Source of the DNA: a virus
IMG/VR virus record: IMGVR_UViG_3300042939_000725
Span: 1 to 30,879 of that record
Length of the DNA: 30,879 nucleotides
Reading direction: 5' to 3' (one strand)
Under the pieces are notes generated by a model. It was not told the origin of the DNA and searched no databases. It saw nothing but the letters and a program-made list of their open reading frames with translations. The translations under genes and the position numbers were made by a program. Positions 22,460-30,300 of the stretch are shown here, piece after piece. Each line of letters starts with the position of its first letter. The first letter of the stretch is position 1.

Positions 22460-22472
22460 GAAGACTCAAAAG

Positions 22473-22506
22473 CTAAAACTCTTGTCTAACAAGGGCTTTA
22501 GTTTTT
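22473..22506 (+). terminator. intrinsic terminator after the 22289 gene
   Basis: CTAAAACTCTTG pairs with CAAGGGCTTTAG (one mismatch, one G-U) around a TCTAA loop, then TTTTT. Confidence 0.75.
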
Positions 22507-22521
22507 CACGAAAGGACCACA

Positions 22522-22944
22522 GTGTTAAAGCGAGAAATTTCATACGAGAATTTTGATGGAGAGCAGGTTACTGAGACTATTTATTTTAATATTTCAAAGC
22601 CCGAAATCATTGAGCTTGAAGTTGAGTATGAGGGCGGCTTTGGTAAGATGATGGAGCGCATCGTCGAGGCCGAGGACGCAAAGCAGCTCATCCACGAGTT
22701 TAAGCGCATTGTTCTTCTTTCTTACGGAAAGAAGTCTGAGGACGGAAAAAGGTTTATTAAGTCAGATGAGCTCCGGGAAGAATTTTCACAGTCAGCTGCT
22801 TATAATGAGCTTTTTATGGAGCTTGCGACAGACGACAAAGCTGCAGCAGCATTTATCAAGGGGATTCTCCCCAAGGATCTTGCTGATGCGGTTGAGGAAC
22901 CATCTACTGAGACGCCACTTCCGCCTGCTCCGCCTACAACTTGA
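22522..22944 (+). CDS. conserved phage protein, possible tail-assembly-chaperone-like
   Basis: A 140-residue acidic protein from GTG 22522 with AAAGGA upstream. Sequence features are LKREISYENFDGEQVTETIYF, IELEVEYEGGFGKMMERIV, IVLLSYGKKSEDGKRFIKS (in part), SAAYNELFMELATDDKAAAAFIKGILPKDL (in part), and a proline-rich tail. I recall this family as common in Gram-positive phages and sometimes annotated as a tail assembly chaperone. Here it is about 11 kb away from the tail-tube genes, among accessory genes, so the chaperone call is uncertain. The middle part is GC-richer than its start. Confidence 0.5.
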   Translation: MLKREISYENFDGEQVTETIYFNISKPEIIELEVEYEGGFGKMMERIVEAEDAKQLIHEFKRIVLLSYGKKSEDGKRFIKSDELREEFSQSAAYNELFMELATDDKAAAAFIKGILPKDLADAVEEPSTETPLPPAPPTT

Positions 22945-22961
22945 GAGGGAACTAACTGAGC

Positions 22962-23603
22962 ATGGATTATCAGTCAAATAGTAATAAAAATAAGCAAGCA
23001 AAAAAGAAAGATACTCCGTCAGAGTCAGATGACAAAAAAGTTGAGCCTATTAAATTAGGCGGTGAAGTTACAACAAGAAAGAAGCCCATCGGGTCAAGGT
23101 TTAAAGAAATCTTTCTTGGCGGCGAAGTGCGTTCGGCTTCCGAGTATATTTTGTCAGATGTGCTTTTGCCGGCTCTTAGAAACTTAATTGTTGACGCCAC
23201 TACTAAGGGTATTGAGCGGTTTGTTTACGGAGATTCCGGGTATTCTCGCTCTCGGCCAGCTAATTATGGGCCTAGAACGACGTATAATCGTCCACTAAAC
23301 CGGCCTTCGTATAATGACCCTAGGCGCCCTAACGTTCCGGATCAGCCGAATAAACCACGGTCTAGGCCTGGGCATTCGGAGATTATTTTGGCCGAACGAG
23401 CAGACGCCGAAATGGTTTTAGAGCGGCTTCAGGATATTATTGACCGGTACCCAGCAGCTTCAGTTGCCGATTTGCACGAGTTGTTGGGGCTTCCCACGAC
23501 TTATGTTGATCATCAGTGGGGCTGGACCTCAATCCGTTACGCAGAGATTAGGCAAATCAGAGAAGGCTTTCTGCTGGATCTTCCTCAGCCCGATCCTATT
23601 TAA
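22962..23603 (+). CDS. conserved phage protein, unknown function
   Basis: A 213-residue protein with three parts. The N-terminal ~45 residues are highly charged and Lys-rich. A central part (RFKEIFLGGEVRSASEYILS, LLPALRNLIVDATTKGIERF) is helical. A Pro/Arg/Tyr-rich linker is followed by a C-terminal domain with RADAEMVLERLQDIIDRYPAAS, DLHELLGLPTTYVDHQWGW and IREGFLLDLPQPDP. The layout (basic disordered start, amphipathic helices, linker, compact end) recurs in phage proteins I recall but whose role is unknown. The preceding GAGAGGGA is a modest ribosome binding site. Confidence 0.65.
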   Translation: MDYQSNSNKNKQAKKKDTPSESDDKKVEPIKLGGEVTTRKKPIGSRFKEIFLGGEVRSASEYILSDVLLPALRNLIVDATTKGIERFVYGDSGYSRSRPANYGPRTTYNRPLNRPSYNDPRRPNVPDQPNKPRSRPGHSEIILAERADAEMVLERLQDIIDRYPAASVADLHELLGLPTTYVDHQWGWTSIRYAEIRQIREGFLLDLPQPDPI

Positions 23604-23614
23604 GGAGGATATTA

Positions 23615-23755
23615 ATGAGTTTGTATATGGAGCGAGAGCAAGTTAAAATGATGAACCCGTCTAGAACCTGGGCGGAAAAAGTTGACAGCATGACAGATAA
23701 TCAGGTTCTTGCTATTTATATTCGGCTCAAGTCTCAGGGAAAGCTTAGGAGGTAG
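23615..23755 (+). CDS. 46-residue conserved small protein
   Basis: Starts at ATG 23615 with AAGGAGGAT eight bases upstream. Features are YMEREQVKMMNPSRTWAEKV, followed by MTDNQVLAIYIRLKSQGKL. I recall very similar short proteins (Y-REQV--M-P---WA--V--M-D-QV-AIY-R--SQGK) as common hypothetical proteins of Gram-positive phages, which supports it being a real gene. It is a single helix-rich domain without a membrane segment. It contains the ribosome binding site AGGAGG for the next gene at its 3' end. Confidence 0.75.
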   Translation: MSLYMEREQVKMMNPSRTWAEKVDSMTDNQVLAIYIRLKSQGKLRR

Positions 23756-23757
23756 CT

Positions 23758-24654
23758 TTGAAGTTTGTTCCAAATTCTATTAGCAGAAGCGTGAGTACGT
23801 CTTTACTTCAGGCAAAAATCAACTCACCCAAGTACATGTTTGCGGGCGGTCTAGTCGGTGTCCTTGCCGGCACAGTTTTGGCCTGTCGGGCTACTCTAAA
23901 ACTTAGCGATACTCTTGATGAGTTTCAGGACGATATTGAAAACGTTAAGGGTATGGGGGGTCTGCGAAAGGACCCCTCTGCCCCTTACGACGATGGAGAA
24001 TACTATCGAGACTTAATTTACGTATATGCAAAGGGAAGTTACAAAGTTGCCAGGCTGTACGCTCCAGCAGCAATTGTCACTGGCCTGTCTGTTGTTGCTT
24101 TGACTGGTGCTCACGTTACTTTGACTAATCGGAACACGGCCCTTACTGGGACGCTCGCTCTGGTTAGTAAGGCTTACGATGAATACCGAGAGCGGGTAAA
24201 AGAAGAAGTTGGGCTGGAAAAAGAGCTTGATATTTACCACTCTGTTGAAAACAAAGTTATTATTTCGGCAGACGGATCAAGAGAAACTGTCAACGTTGTA
24301 AATCCAAACAGCCTCTCAACTTACGCTCGTTTCTTTGACGAGGCGTCTCCGTACTGGGAAAAAAGTGCTGAGTTAAATAAGTTGTATGTTCAGTGCCAGC
24401 AGAATTACGCAAACAGTAGGCTCCAGGCTCGAGGCCATCTATTCCTAAACGAAGTTTACGATATGTTTGGTATTGAGCATTCTCAGGCTGGATGTGTTGT
24501 TGGTTGGGTTATTGGCCCTGACGGTGACAACTACGTAGACTTTGGTATGTTTGACGCCTATAACAGAGACTTTGTCCACGGGCAAGAACGGTCCATTCTT
24601 TTAGACTTTAATGTTGACGGCGTTATTTACGATAAGATTGGAGGAGATAAATGA
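23758..24654 (+). CDS. DUF6353-like membrane protein, copy 2
   Basis: A 298-residue protein from TTG 23758 (AGGAGG six bases upstream). Two membrane helices are visible: residues about 25-44 (KYMFAGGLVGVLAGTVLACR) and about 99-120 (YAPAAIVTGLSVVALTGAHV), with an acidic linker containing DEFQDDIENV between them. The rest is soluble: AYDEYRERVKEEVGLEKELD, then a C-terminal domain with HLFLNEVYDMFGIEHSQAG and VGWVIGPDGDNYVDFGM. It shares the plan of the 21498 protein but has a longer C-terminal domain. The stop overlaps the next start (ATGA). Function unknown. Confidence 0.75.
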   Translation: MKFVPNSISRSVSTSLLQAKINSPKYMFAGGLVGVLAGTVLACRATLKLSDTLDEFQDDIENVKGMGGLRKDPSAPYDDGEYYRDLIYVYAKGSYKVARLYAPAAIVTGLSVVALTGAHVTLTNRNTALTGTLALVSKAYDEYRERVKEEVGLEKELDIYHSVENKVIISADGSRETVNVVNPNSLSTYARFFDEASPYWEKSAELNKLYVQCQQNYANSRLQARGHLFLNEVYDMFGIEHSQAGCVVGWVIGPDGDNYVDFGMFDAYNRDFVHGQERSILLDFNVDGVIYDKIGGDK

Positions 24655-25415
24655 CAGAAGAGCAAATGCCGTTTGTCAATCGCCCTTGGGTTATCCCGGC
24701 TTCGGTCGGGGCTGCCGCTTTTTGCGGTGGCCTCGGCCTCGGGTATTTCATTCGGGCTAATAAAGACAAGATTCTGGACAGGTTTAAATCATATTCTTTG
24801 GTCGATTCTGAGTATTTTGAGGAGCCAGAATACGAGGAAAAGCCCGAGGTTCCAGATCCAAGGGATCTATATCCGATTCCAGATCCAAACGAAATTGAGG
24901 TTGACGAGAGTGGATTAGATCGCTTAAACGATCTAGTTGACAGGTATGGCGTTGGAACTGGGCACGAAGTTTTTAGCCTTGAGCGTCACGGGTACGCCGA
25001 AGAAGAGAAGCCGGAGGCTCCTGTGACTAACATTTTTGCGCATGGTTCTGATTCTTGGGACTACGACGAAGAGTTAAAATTTAGAACCACAAACAGTCCA
25101 TACGTTATTCACAAAGATGAGTTTTGGGCTGATGAGTTTGATTATTCTCAGTCTACTTTGACTTATTTTAGCGGCGACGATATTTTGGTTGACGAAAAGG
25201 ACACGCCGATCTACAACTACGCTAGTGTTATTGGCGAGTTAAAGTTTGGGCATGGCTCTCAAGACCCGAATGTTTTTTACGTTAGAAACCCCAAAAACAA
25301 AGCAGAGTATGAGATTTTGTTTGATAGTGGTTCTTATGCTGTTGAGATTCTTGGTTTGGAAATGGAGCATAAGAATTCTCAGCCTTCAATTGATAAATTT
25401 AGACCGGATGATTAA
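24651..25415 (+). CDS. membrane-anchored acidic protein, unknown function
   Basis: A 254-residue protein coupled to its upstream neighbour (ATGA overlap). One N-terminal membrane helix (WVIPASVGAAAFCGGLGLGYF) is followed by a long acidic, Pro-rich linker (EEPEYEEKPEVPDPRDLYP) and a C-terminal domain with TTNSPYVIHKDEFWADE, STLTYFSGDDILVDEKDTPI and FGHGSQDPNVFYVRNPKNKAEYEIL (pieces). This TM-linker-domain plan next to DUF6353-type genes is one I recall from other Gram-positive phages, suggesting a conserved membrane-linked module. GGAGG lies eight bases upstream. Confidence 0.65.
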   Translation: MTEEQMPFVNRPWVIPASVGAAAFCGGLGLGYFIRANKDKILDRFKSYSLVDSEYFEEPEYEEKPEVPDPRDLYPIPDPNEIEVDESGLDRLNDLVDRYGVGTGHEVFSLERHGYAEEEKPEAPVTNIFAHGSDSWDYDEELKFRTTNSPYVIHKDEFWADEFDYSQSTLTYFSGDDILVDEKDTPIYNYASVIGELKFGHGSQDPNVFYVRNPKNKAEYEILFDSGSYAVEILGLEMEHKNSQPSIDKFRPDD

Positions 25416-25417
25416 TC

Positions 25418-25930
25418 ATGGAAAAGTTCATAGATGAGCTATATTTTTCTTGGTTAGTTGATCGCGTTCTACTTCCTGAGTCTAAGCCATATTTTGAGCT
25501 TTTGTCTTTGCTTCATAATAGTGAGTTTATTTGGTTGTTGTCTGGTGATGACAACCGGTCCGAAGATGGTTTAAACCTTCGGTACGAGTTTATTAACTAC
25601 AATGAAGAAGAAGTAGATCAAATGTGGCTTTCCGATAGATGTAGTTTGTTAGAACTTTTGGTTTCATTTTCTAATCATGCGCAGTTTCAAACCGGAATTA
25701 ACTCTAGAGATTGGTTCTGGGAGTTCGTTGCAAATCTAGATTTACTCAAGTACTCCGACGATAACTTTAATTTTAACAAGGTTTCAGACAAGCTTTATGA
25801 CTTTGTATGGAGAACCTACCACTACGATGGAACAGGTGGGATTCTACCAATTAAAGAGCCGCAAGAAGATCAAAGAAAAATTGAGCTCTGGTACCAATTA
25901 TCTAAATACATTTCCGAAAAAGATATTTAA
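25418..25930 (+). CDS. conserved phage protein, unknown function
   Basis: A 170-residue acidic, helical protein two bases after the previous stop, with no strong Shine-Dalgarno, so likely translated by coupling. Characteristic patterns are YFELLSLLHNSEFIWLLSGD, DDNRSEDGLNLRYEF, SLLELLVSFSNHA, WFWEFVANLDLLKYSDD, and a C-terminal RTYHYDGTGGILPIKEP with DQRKIELWYQLSKYI. I recall this as a widespread phage hypothetical family, often near head, tail or replication genes. It ends 15 bases before the replicase. Confidence 0.65.
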   Translation: MEKFIDELYFSWLVDRVLLPESKPYFELLSLLHNSEFIWLLSGDDNRSEDGLNLRYEFINYNEEEVDQMWLSDRCSLLELLVSFSNHAQFQTGINSRDWFWEFVANLDLLKYSDDNFNFNKVSDKLYDFVWRTYHYDGTGGILPIKEPQEDQRKIELWYQLSKYISEKDI

Positions 25931-25945
25931 CAGAATGGAGGATTT

Positions 25946-28900
25946 TTGGATTTCTATAACGTTCTAGTTAAAGAGAATAAAGACGGAACGCTGCAGGTAA
26001 GGCCTGACTGGAAAGTTGGCAGGTCCAAAGATTTAATGACCCGTTCTGGATCTTTTTACGCGATTTGGGATTCCGAAGCTGGTTTGTGGTCTACCGATAT
26101 TTATGATGTTCAGAGGTTGGTCGACTCTGACCTTCACAAGCAAGCAAAAGAGTTAGAAGCAAGAAACGGGCAAAGTTATAAAGTTTCAACACTAGAGTCA
26201 AACTCAACTAGGCTTTGGGACGAATTCCAGCGATTTATTAGAAATAGCGGAAGCAACAGTCATAATCTAGACGAAAAGTTAACGTTTGCTAATACAATAG
26301 TTGAAAAAACAGATTACGTTAGTAAGCGGTTATCATATTCGCTTGAGCCTGGAGACCACGAGGCCTGGGACGCAATTGTTGGAACGCTATACAACGAAGA
26401 AGAGCGAACAAAAATTGAGTGGGCAATTGGCGCCATTGTTTCTGGAGACTCGAAAAACATTCAAAAGTTTTTAGTGTTTTATGGCCCACCAGGCAGCGGT
26501 AAATCAACAATTTTAAACATTATTCAAAAACTGTTTGAGGGCTATACTTCTGTTTTTGACGCACGAGAATTAGCGGGTAATAACAACTCGTTTGCAACAT
26601 CAGCGTTTAAATCAAATCCATTGGTTGCAATTCAACACGACGGTGATCTGTCTAGGATTTACGACAACACTAAATTAAACTCTATTGTTGCTCACGAAAT
26701 AATGACGGTAAACGAGAAGTACAAAGCTCCATTTGAAGCCAAATCAAACGCATTTTTATTTATGGGTACTAATCTTCCAGTAAAGATTAGTGATGCAAAA
26801 TCCGGGATCATTAGGCGTTTAATTGATGTTGTTCCAACTCAAAGGACAATAGATCATGATACTTATCATATTTTAATGGAGCGAATTAACTTTGAGCTGG
26901 GAGCAATTGCGCATCATTGTTTGACTCGATATTTAGAGTTGGGTAAGAACTATTATAGCGCGTATCGGCCTACTGAAATGATGCTTCAAACAGATGTTTT
27001 CTACAACTTTGTTGAGTCCTGCTACGATATTTTCAAACTTGAGGACGGAATTACTTTAAAAAGAGCCTGGGTTTTGTACAAGGAGTTTTGTTTGGACACG
27101 GGCATTGACAAAGTTCTTCCGCAATACAAATTGCGGGAACAACTCAAAGATTATTTTTATGAGTTCCACGAGCGTTATAGAATAGACGGCGCAGAGGTTC
27201 GAAGTTATTATGAGGGTTTTAAGGGCCTGGCCCCAATTCCTCCAACCACCGATATTCCAATTAAGACCGACGGACCGTACGAGTTATTTTTAACAGAGTT
27301 CCCGTCTGTGTTTGACGACGCATTTTCTAGTATGCCCGCGCAGTATGCTAACGATAATGGAACCCCTCAAAAAAAGTGGGAAAATGTAACGACTACTCTG
27401 GCTGATTTAGACACTTCAAAGCTGCATTATGTTAAAGTTCCGACAAACCATATTGTTATTGATTTTGATTTGACCGATGAAGATGGTAATAAATCCATTC
27501 AGAGGAACTTGGAGGAGGCCGCAAAGTGGCCAGCTACTTATGCTGAGTTTAGCAAAAGCGGCGAAGGACTTCATTTACATTACGATTATTTGGGTGACGT
27601 AACAGAGTTATCTAATGTTTATGATATTGGTATTGAGATTAAAACTTTACTTGGCGATTCATCTTTGCGGAGAAAGTTAACGAAATGCAACGATGTCAAT
27701 ATTACGCCATTAAACGGAGGACTTCCAAAAAAGGAAAAGAAGATGTTGGACAATCAGAGCATTAGAAGTGAACGCGGCCTTAGGGATTTAATCGGTCGAA
27801 ACCTTAGGAAAGAAATCCATCCGGGCACAAAACCTTCAATTGATTTCATCAAAAAAATTCTAGACGATGCCTATGAATCTGAGCTTCCGTTTGATATTCG
27901 TGATATGCGAGCCAGCATCCTTGCTTTTGCAGCAAAAAGCACTAATAGATCTGCAGAGTGTATTAAGCTTGTGCAGTCAATGAAGTTTGTTGGTCAAGCC
28001 GATATGCCTGAGTTTAAGGATACTGAAGAGAAGCCAATCATTTTCTTTGATGTTGAAGTCTACCCAAACCTTTTTATTGTTTGCTGGAAGTCGGAAAAGT
28101 CAGAGAAAGTTGTTAGAATGGTAAACCCATCTCCAGCTGAAATTGAGGATCTACTTCAACAAAAGTTAGTTGGGTTTAATAATAGACGTTATGATAATCA
28201 TATTCTTTATGCCAGGTATTTGGGCTACTCCGAGGAGGAACTTTATAATTTAAGTAGTAAAATTATTAACGGAGGAAACAACCTTAATGTGATGTTTGGA
28301 GAAGCATATAATCTTTCTTACGCTGATATTTACGATTTTAGCTCTAAGAAGCAAGGTTTAAAAAAGTTTCAGATTGAGCTTGGTATTCACCACATGGAGT
28401 TAGATATTCCTTGGGATGACCCGGTAGACAAAAGTCTTTGGAAGAAGATTGAAGACTATTGTGCTAACGATGTTGTTGCAACCGAGATGGTATTTAACAA
28501 CCGAATGCAGGATTTTGTAGCGAGGCAAATTCTTGCTGAGCTTTCTGGTTTGTCGGTTAACCACACAACTCAGGCTCATACAGCAAAGATTATTTTTGGA
28601 GACGTCAAAAAGCCACAAAAAGATTTTATTTACACCGATTTAAGTACTGAATTTGAAGGTTATAAGTTTAATGGGAAGGAGAGTACTTACCGTGGAGAAA
28701 CCACTGGTGAAGGTGGCTATGTTTATTCAGAGACCGGTATTTATGAAAACGTCGCCCTTTTGGACGTGGCGAGTATGCATCCGACGAGTATTGAACAACT
28801 CGATTTATTCGGACCTTACACACCCAATTTTAGTGCGCTCAAAGACGCCCGTATGGCAATTAAACATAAGGACTACGCAAAGGCCAGTAAGGTTCTTGAC

Positions 28901-29683
28901 GGTAAGCTCGCCAAGTTTCTTGGAGATGATCAAGATGCTGAAGATTTGGCCTATGCTCTTAAAATTGTCATCAACATCGTCTATGGACTCACTAGTGCGC
29001 GATTTGAAAACCCATTCCGGGATAACCGTAACAAAGACAATATTGTAGCCAAGCGTGGTGCTTTGTTCATGATTGACTTAAAGCACGCGGTTCAAGAAAA
29101 GGGCTACGTTGTCGCGCATATTAAAACTGATTCTATTAAGATTCCAAACGCGACAAAAGAAATTATTGATTTTGTAACGGAGTTTGGTAAGCAGTACGGG
29201 TACGAATTTGAGCACGAAACGACTTACGATAAATTTTGTCTGGTCAACGATGCAGTTTATATTGCTAGAGATGGCGACAAATGGACTGCTGTTGGTGCTC
29301 AGTTTCAGCATCCTTACGTCTTTAAGCGTCTTTTCTCAAAAGAACAAATCGAGTTTGACGACTTTTGCGAGACAAAAAATGTAACGCAGGGTTTGATGTA
29401 TCTTGACTTTGAGGGAAGCGGAGATATTTCTACAATGCGCCACGTTGGACGAACCGGAAGTTTTGTGCCGGTTACATCTGGCGGCGGAATTTTGTGGCGG
29501 GTTAAAGACGGAAAAACTTACCACGTTACGGGAACGAAAGATTACAAATGGGTTGAGCGAGAAGTTGCTTTAAACCGTCAGAGCGACAGAGGCGAAATCG
29601 ATCAAAGATATTTTGATCATTTGGTTGACGATGCGATTGAAACAATTGAAAAGTTTGGATTGTTTGAATACTTAGTTAATTAG
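25946..29683 (+). CDS. all-in-one replicase: SF3 helicase, AEP-like, exonuclease, polymerase
   Basis: A 1245-residue protein from TTG 25946 (TGGAGG just upstream). Residues about 150-330 are an SF3 (D5-type) helicase: Walker A GPPGSGKST 180-188, acidic HDGD 231-234, sensor MGTN 273-276, Arg finger R290-R291. Residues about 440-610 resemble an AEP primase: DFD at 506-508 and SGEGLHLHY near 538-546. A DnaQ-type 3'-5' exonuclease follows: DVE 702-704, NNRRYD 745-750, YCAND with Tyr838 and Asp842. A family-B-like polymerase ends it: motif A LLDVASMHP (Asp940), motif B KIVINIVYG (1006-1014), motif C HIKTDS (Asp1062). It would unwind, possibly prime, synthesise and proofread phage DNA. Confidence 0.85.
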   Translation: MDFYNVLVKENKDGTLQVRPDWKVGRSKDLMTRSGSFYAIWDSEAGLWSTDIYDVQRLVDSDLHKQAKELEARNGQSYKVSTLESNSTRLWDEFQRFIRNSGSNSHNLDEKLTFANTIVEKTDYVSKRLSYSLEPGDHEAWDAIVGTLYNEEERTKIEWAIGAIVSGDSKNIQKFLVFYGPPGSGKSTILNIIQKLFEGYTSVFDARELAGNNNSFATSAFKSNPLVAIQHDGDLSRIYDNTKLNSIVAHEIMTVNEKYKAPFEAKSNAFLFMGTNLPVKISDAKSGIIRRLIDVVPTQRTIDHDTYHILMERINFELGAIAHHCLTRYLELGKNYYSAYRPTEMMLQTDVFYNFVESCYDIFKLEDGITLKRAWVLYKEFCLDTGIDKVLPQYKLREQLKDYFYEFHERYRIDGAEVRSYYEGFKGLAPIPPTTDIPIKTDGPYELFLTEFPSVFDDAFSSMPAQYANDNGTPQKKWENVTTTLADLDTSKLHYVKVPTNHIVIDFDLTDEDGNKSIQRNLEEAAKWPATYAEFSKSGEGLHLHYDYLGDVTELSNVYDIGIEIKTLLGDSSLRRKLTKCNDVNITPLNGGLPKKEKKMLDNQSIRSERGLRDLIGRNLRKEIHPGTKPSIDFIKKILDDAYESELPFDIRDMRASILAFAAKSTNRSAECIKLVQSMKFVGQADMPEFKDTEEKPIIFFDVEVYPNLFIVCWKSEKSEKVVRMVNPSPAEIEDLLQQKLVGFNNRRYDNHILYARYLGYSEEELYNLSSKIINGGNNLNVMFGEAYNLSYADIYDFSSKKQGLKKFQIELGIHHMELDIPWDDPVDKSLWKKIEDYCANDVVATEMVFNNRMQDFVARQILAELSGLSVNHTTQAHTAKIIFGDVKKPQKDFIYTDLSTEFEGYKFNGKESTYRGETTGEGGYVYSETGIYENVALLDVASMHPTSIEQLDLFGPYTPNFSALKDARMAIKHKDYAKASKVLDGKLAKFLGDDQDAEDLAYALKIVINIVYGLTSARFENPFRDNRNKDNIVAKRGALFMIDLKHAVQEKGYVVAHIKTDSIKIPNATKEIIDFVTEFGKQYGYEFEHETTYDKFCLVNDAVYIARDGDKWTAVGAQFQHPYVFKRLFSKEQIEFDDFCETKNVTQGLMYLDFEGSGDISTMRHVGRTGSFVPVTSGGGILWRVKDGKTYHVTGTKDYKWVEREVALNRQSDRGEIDQRYFDHLVDDAIETIEKFGLFEYLVN

Positions 29684-29685
29684 TC

Positions 29686-29714
29686 TCGCACAAATTACAT
29701 GGCATATAATGAGA
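29686..29714 (+). promoter_or_regulatory. repeated promoter element P4
   Basis: TCGCA at 29686-29690, TTACATGG, TATAAT at 29705-29710, GAGA. It starts two bases after the replicase stop codon. Confidence 0.75.
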
Positions 29715-29807
29715 TATAATCTATATCTCAACTCAAAGGAGTGTACGGGGAGCTAGTTAGACAAGACGTTTAGCTAGCTCCCCAAAATGCTGCTTTATTT
29801 TTTTTTT
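29710..29807 (+). ncRNA. probable structured phage RNA 2 or structured leader
   Basis: Three hairpins in a row: a perfect 9-bp stem TGAGATATA/TATATCTCA (29710-29718, 29722-29730), a small ACTC/GAGT hairpin (29731-29734, 29739-29742), and a perfect 10-bp GGGGAGCTAG/CTAGCTCCCC hairpin (29747-29756, 29774-29783). A ten-base T run ends at 29807, but 14 bases separate it from the last stem, so it is not a textbook terminator. The next gene's ribosome binding site follows at 29811, so this may be a leader RNA instead of a free RNA. Confidence 0.55.
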
Positions 29808-29819
29808 CATAGGAGGATC

Positions 29820-30278
29820 ATGGCAGAGCAATCAAAAACTTTTATGGTCGAAGACGGCCAAATTATCTTTAGAAATTTCACTGGCAAAGAAGGTCAGTAC
29901 AACCGAGAAGGTGACCGTAACTTTGCTGTCATTCTTGATCAGGAAGCTGCTGATCAAATGTTGAATGATGGTTGGAACGTTCGATTCTTGGCAGCACGTG
30001 AAGAGGGAGAAAGCGATACTCCTTATATTCAGGTTGCTGTTAACTTCAAGAATCGCCCGCCTCGTGTTGTCATGATTACGTCCACGTCAAGGACGCAGCT
30101 AGACGAGGCTAGCGTTGACGTTTTGGACTGGGCTGATATTCAGTCTGCTGATCTTATTGCACGTGGGTATGAATGGACTGTTAACGGTAAAAGCGGTGTA
30201 AAGGCTTACCTTCAGTCGTTATTTGTCACAATTGAGGAGGATGCTCTAGAGAAGAAGTACTCTATTAACAACGATTGA
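29820..30278 (+). CDS. conserved phage protein, possible ssDNA-binding protein
   Basis: A 152-residue acidic protein. The ATG at 29820 follows TAGGAGGATC; the upstream in-frame ATG at 29787 lies within the structured leader and is rejected. Core pattern: FMVEDGQIIFRNFTGKEGQYN, RNFAVILDQEAADQMLNDGW, VAVNFKNRPPRVVMITS, then LDWADIQSADLIARGYEWTV and KSGVKAYLQSLFVTIEED. The beta-rich core, acidic C-terminus and position directly after the replicase are consistent with a single-stranded DNA-binding protein, and I recall similar phage proteins annotated so or as hypothetical. No direct binding motif is provable here. Confidence 0.6.
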   Translation: MAEQSKTFMVEDGQIIFRNFTGKEGQYNREGDRNFAVILDQEAADQMLNDGWNVRFLAAREEGESDTPYIQVAVNFKNRPPRVVMITSTSRTQLDEASVDVLDWADIQSADLIARGYEWTVNGKSGVKAYLQSLFVTIEEDALEKKYSINND

Positions 30279-30300
30279 TTTTTCAACATTAGGAGATAAA

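Noticed and set aside
29741-29773. Ten-codon leader peptide (GTG start) inside structured RNA 2
   Set aside because: The only GGAG overlaps the GTG itself, leaving no workable spacing, and the peptide shows no regulatory codon run.
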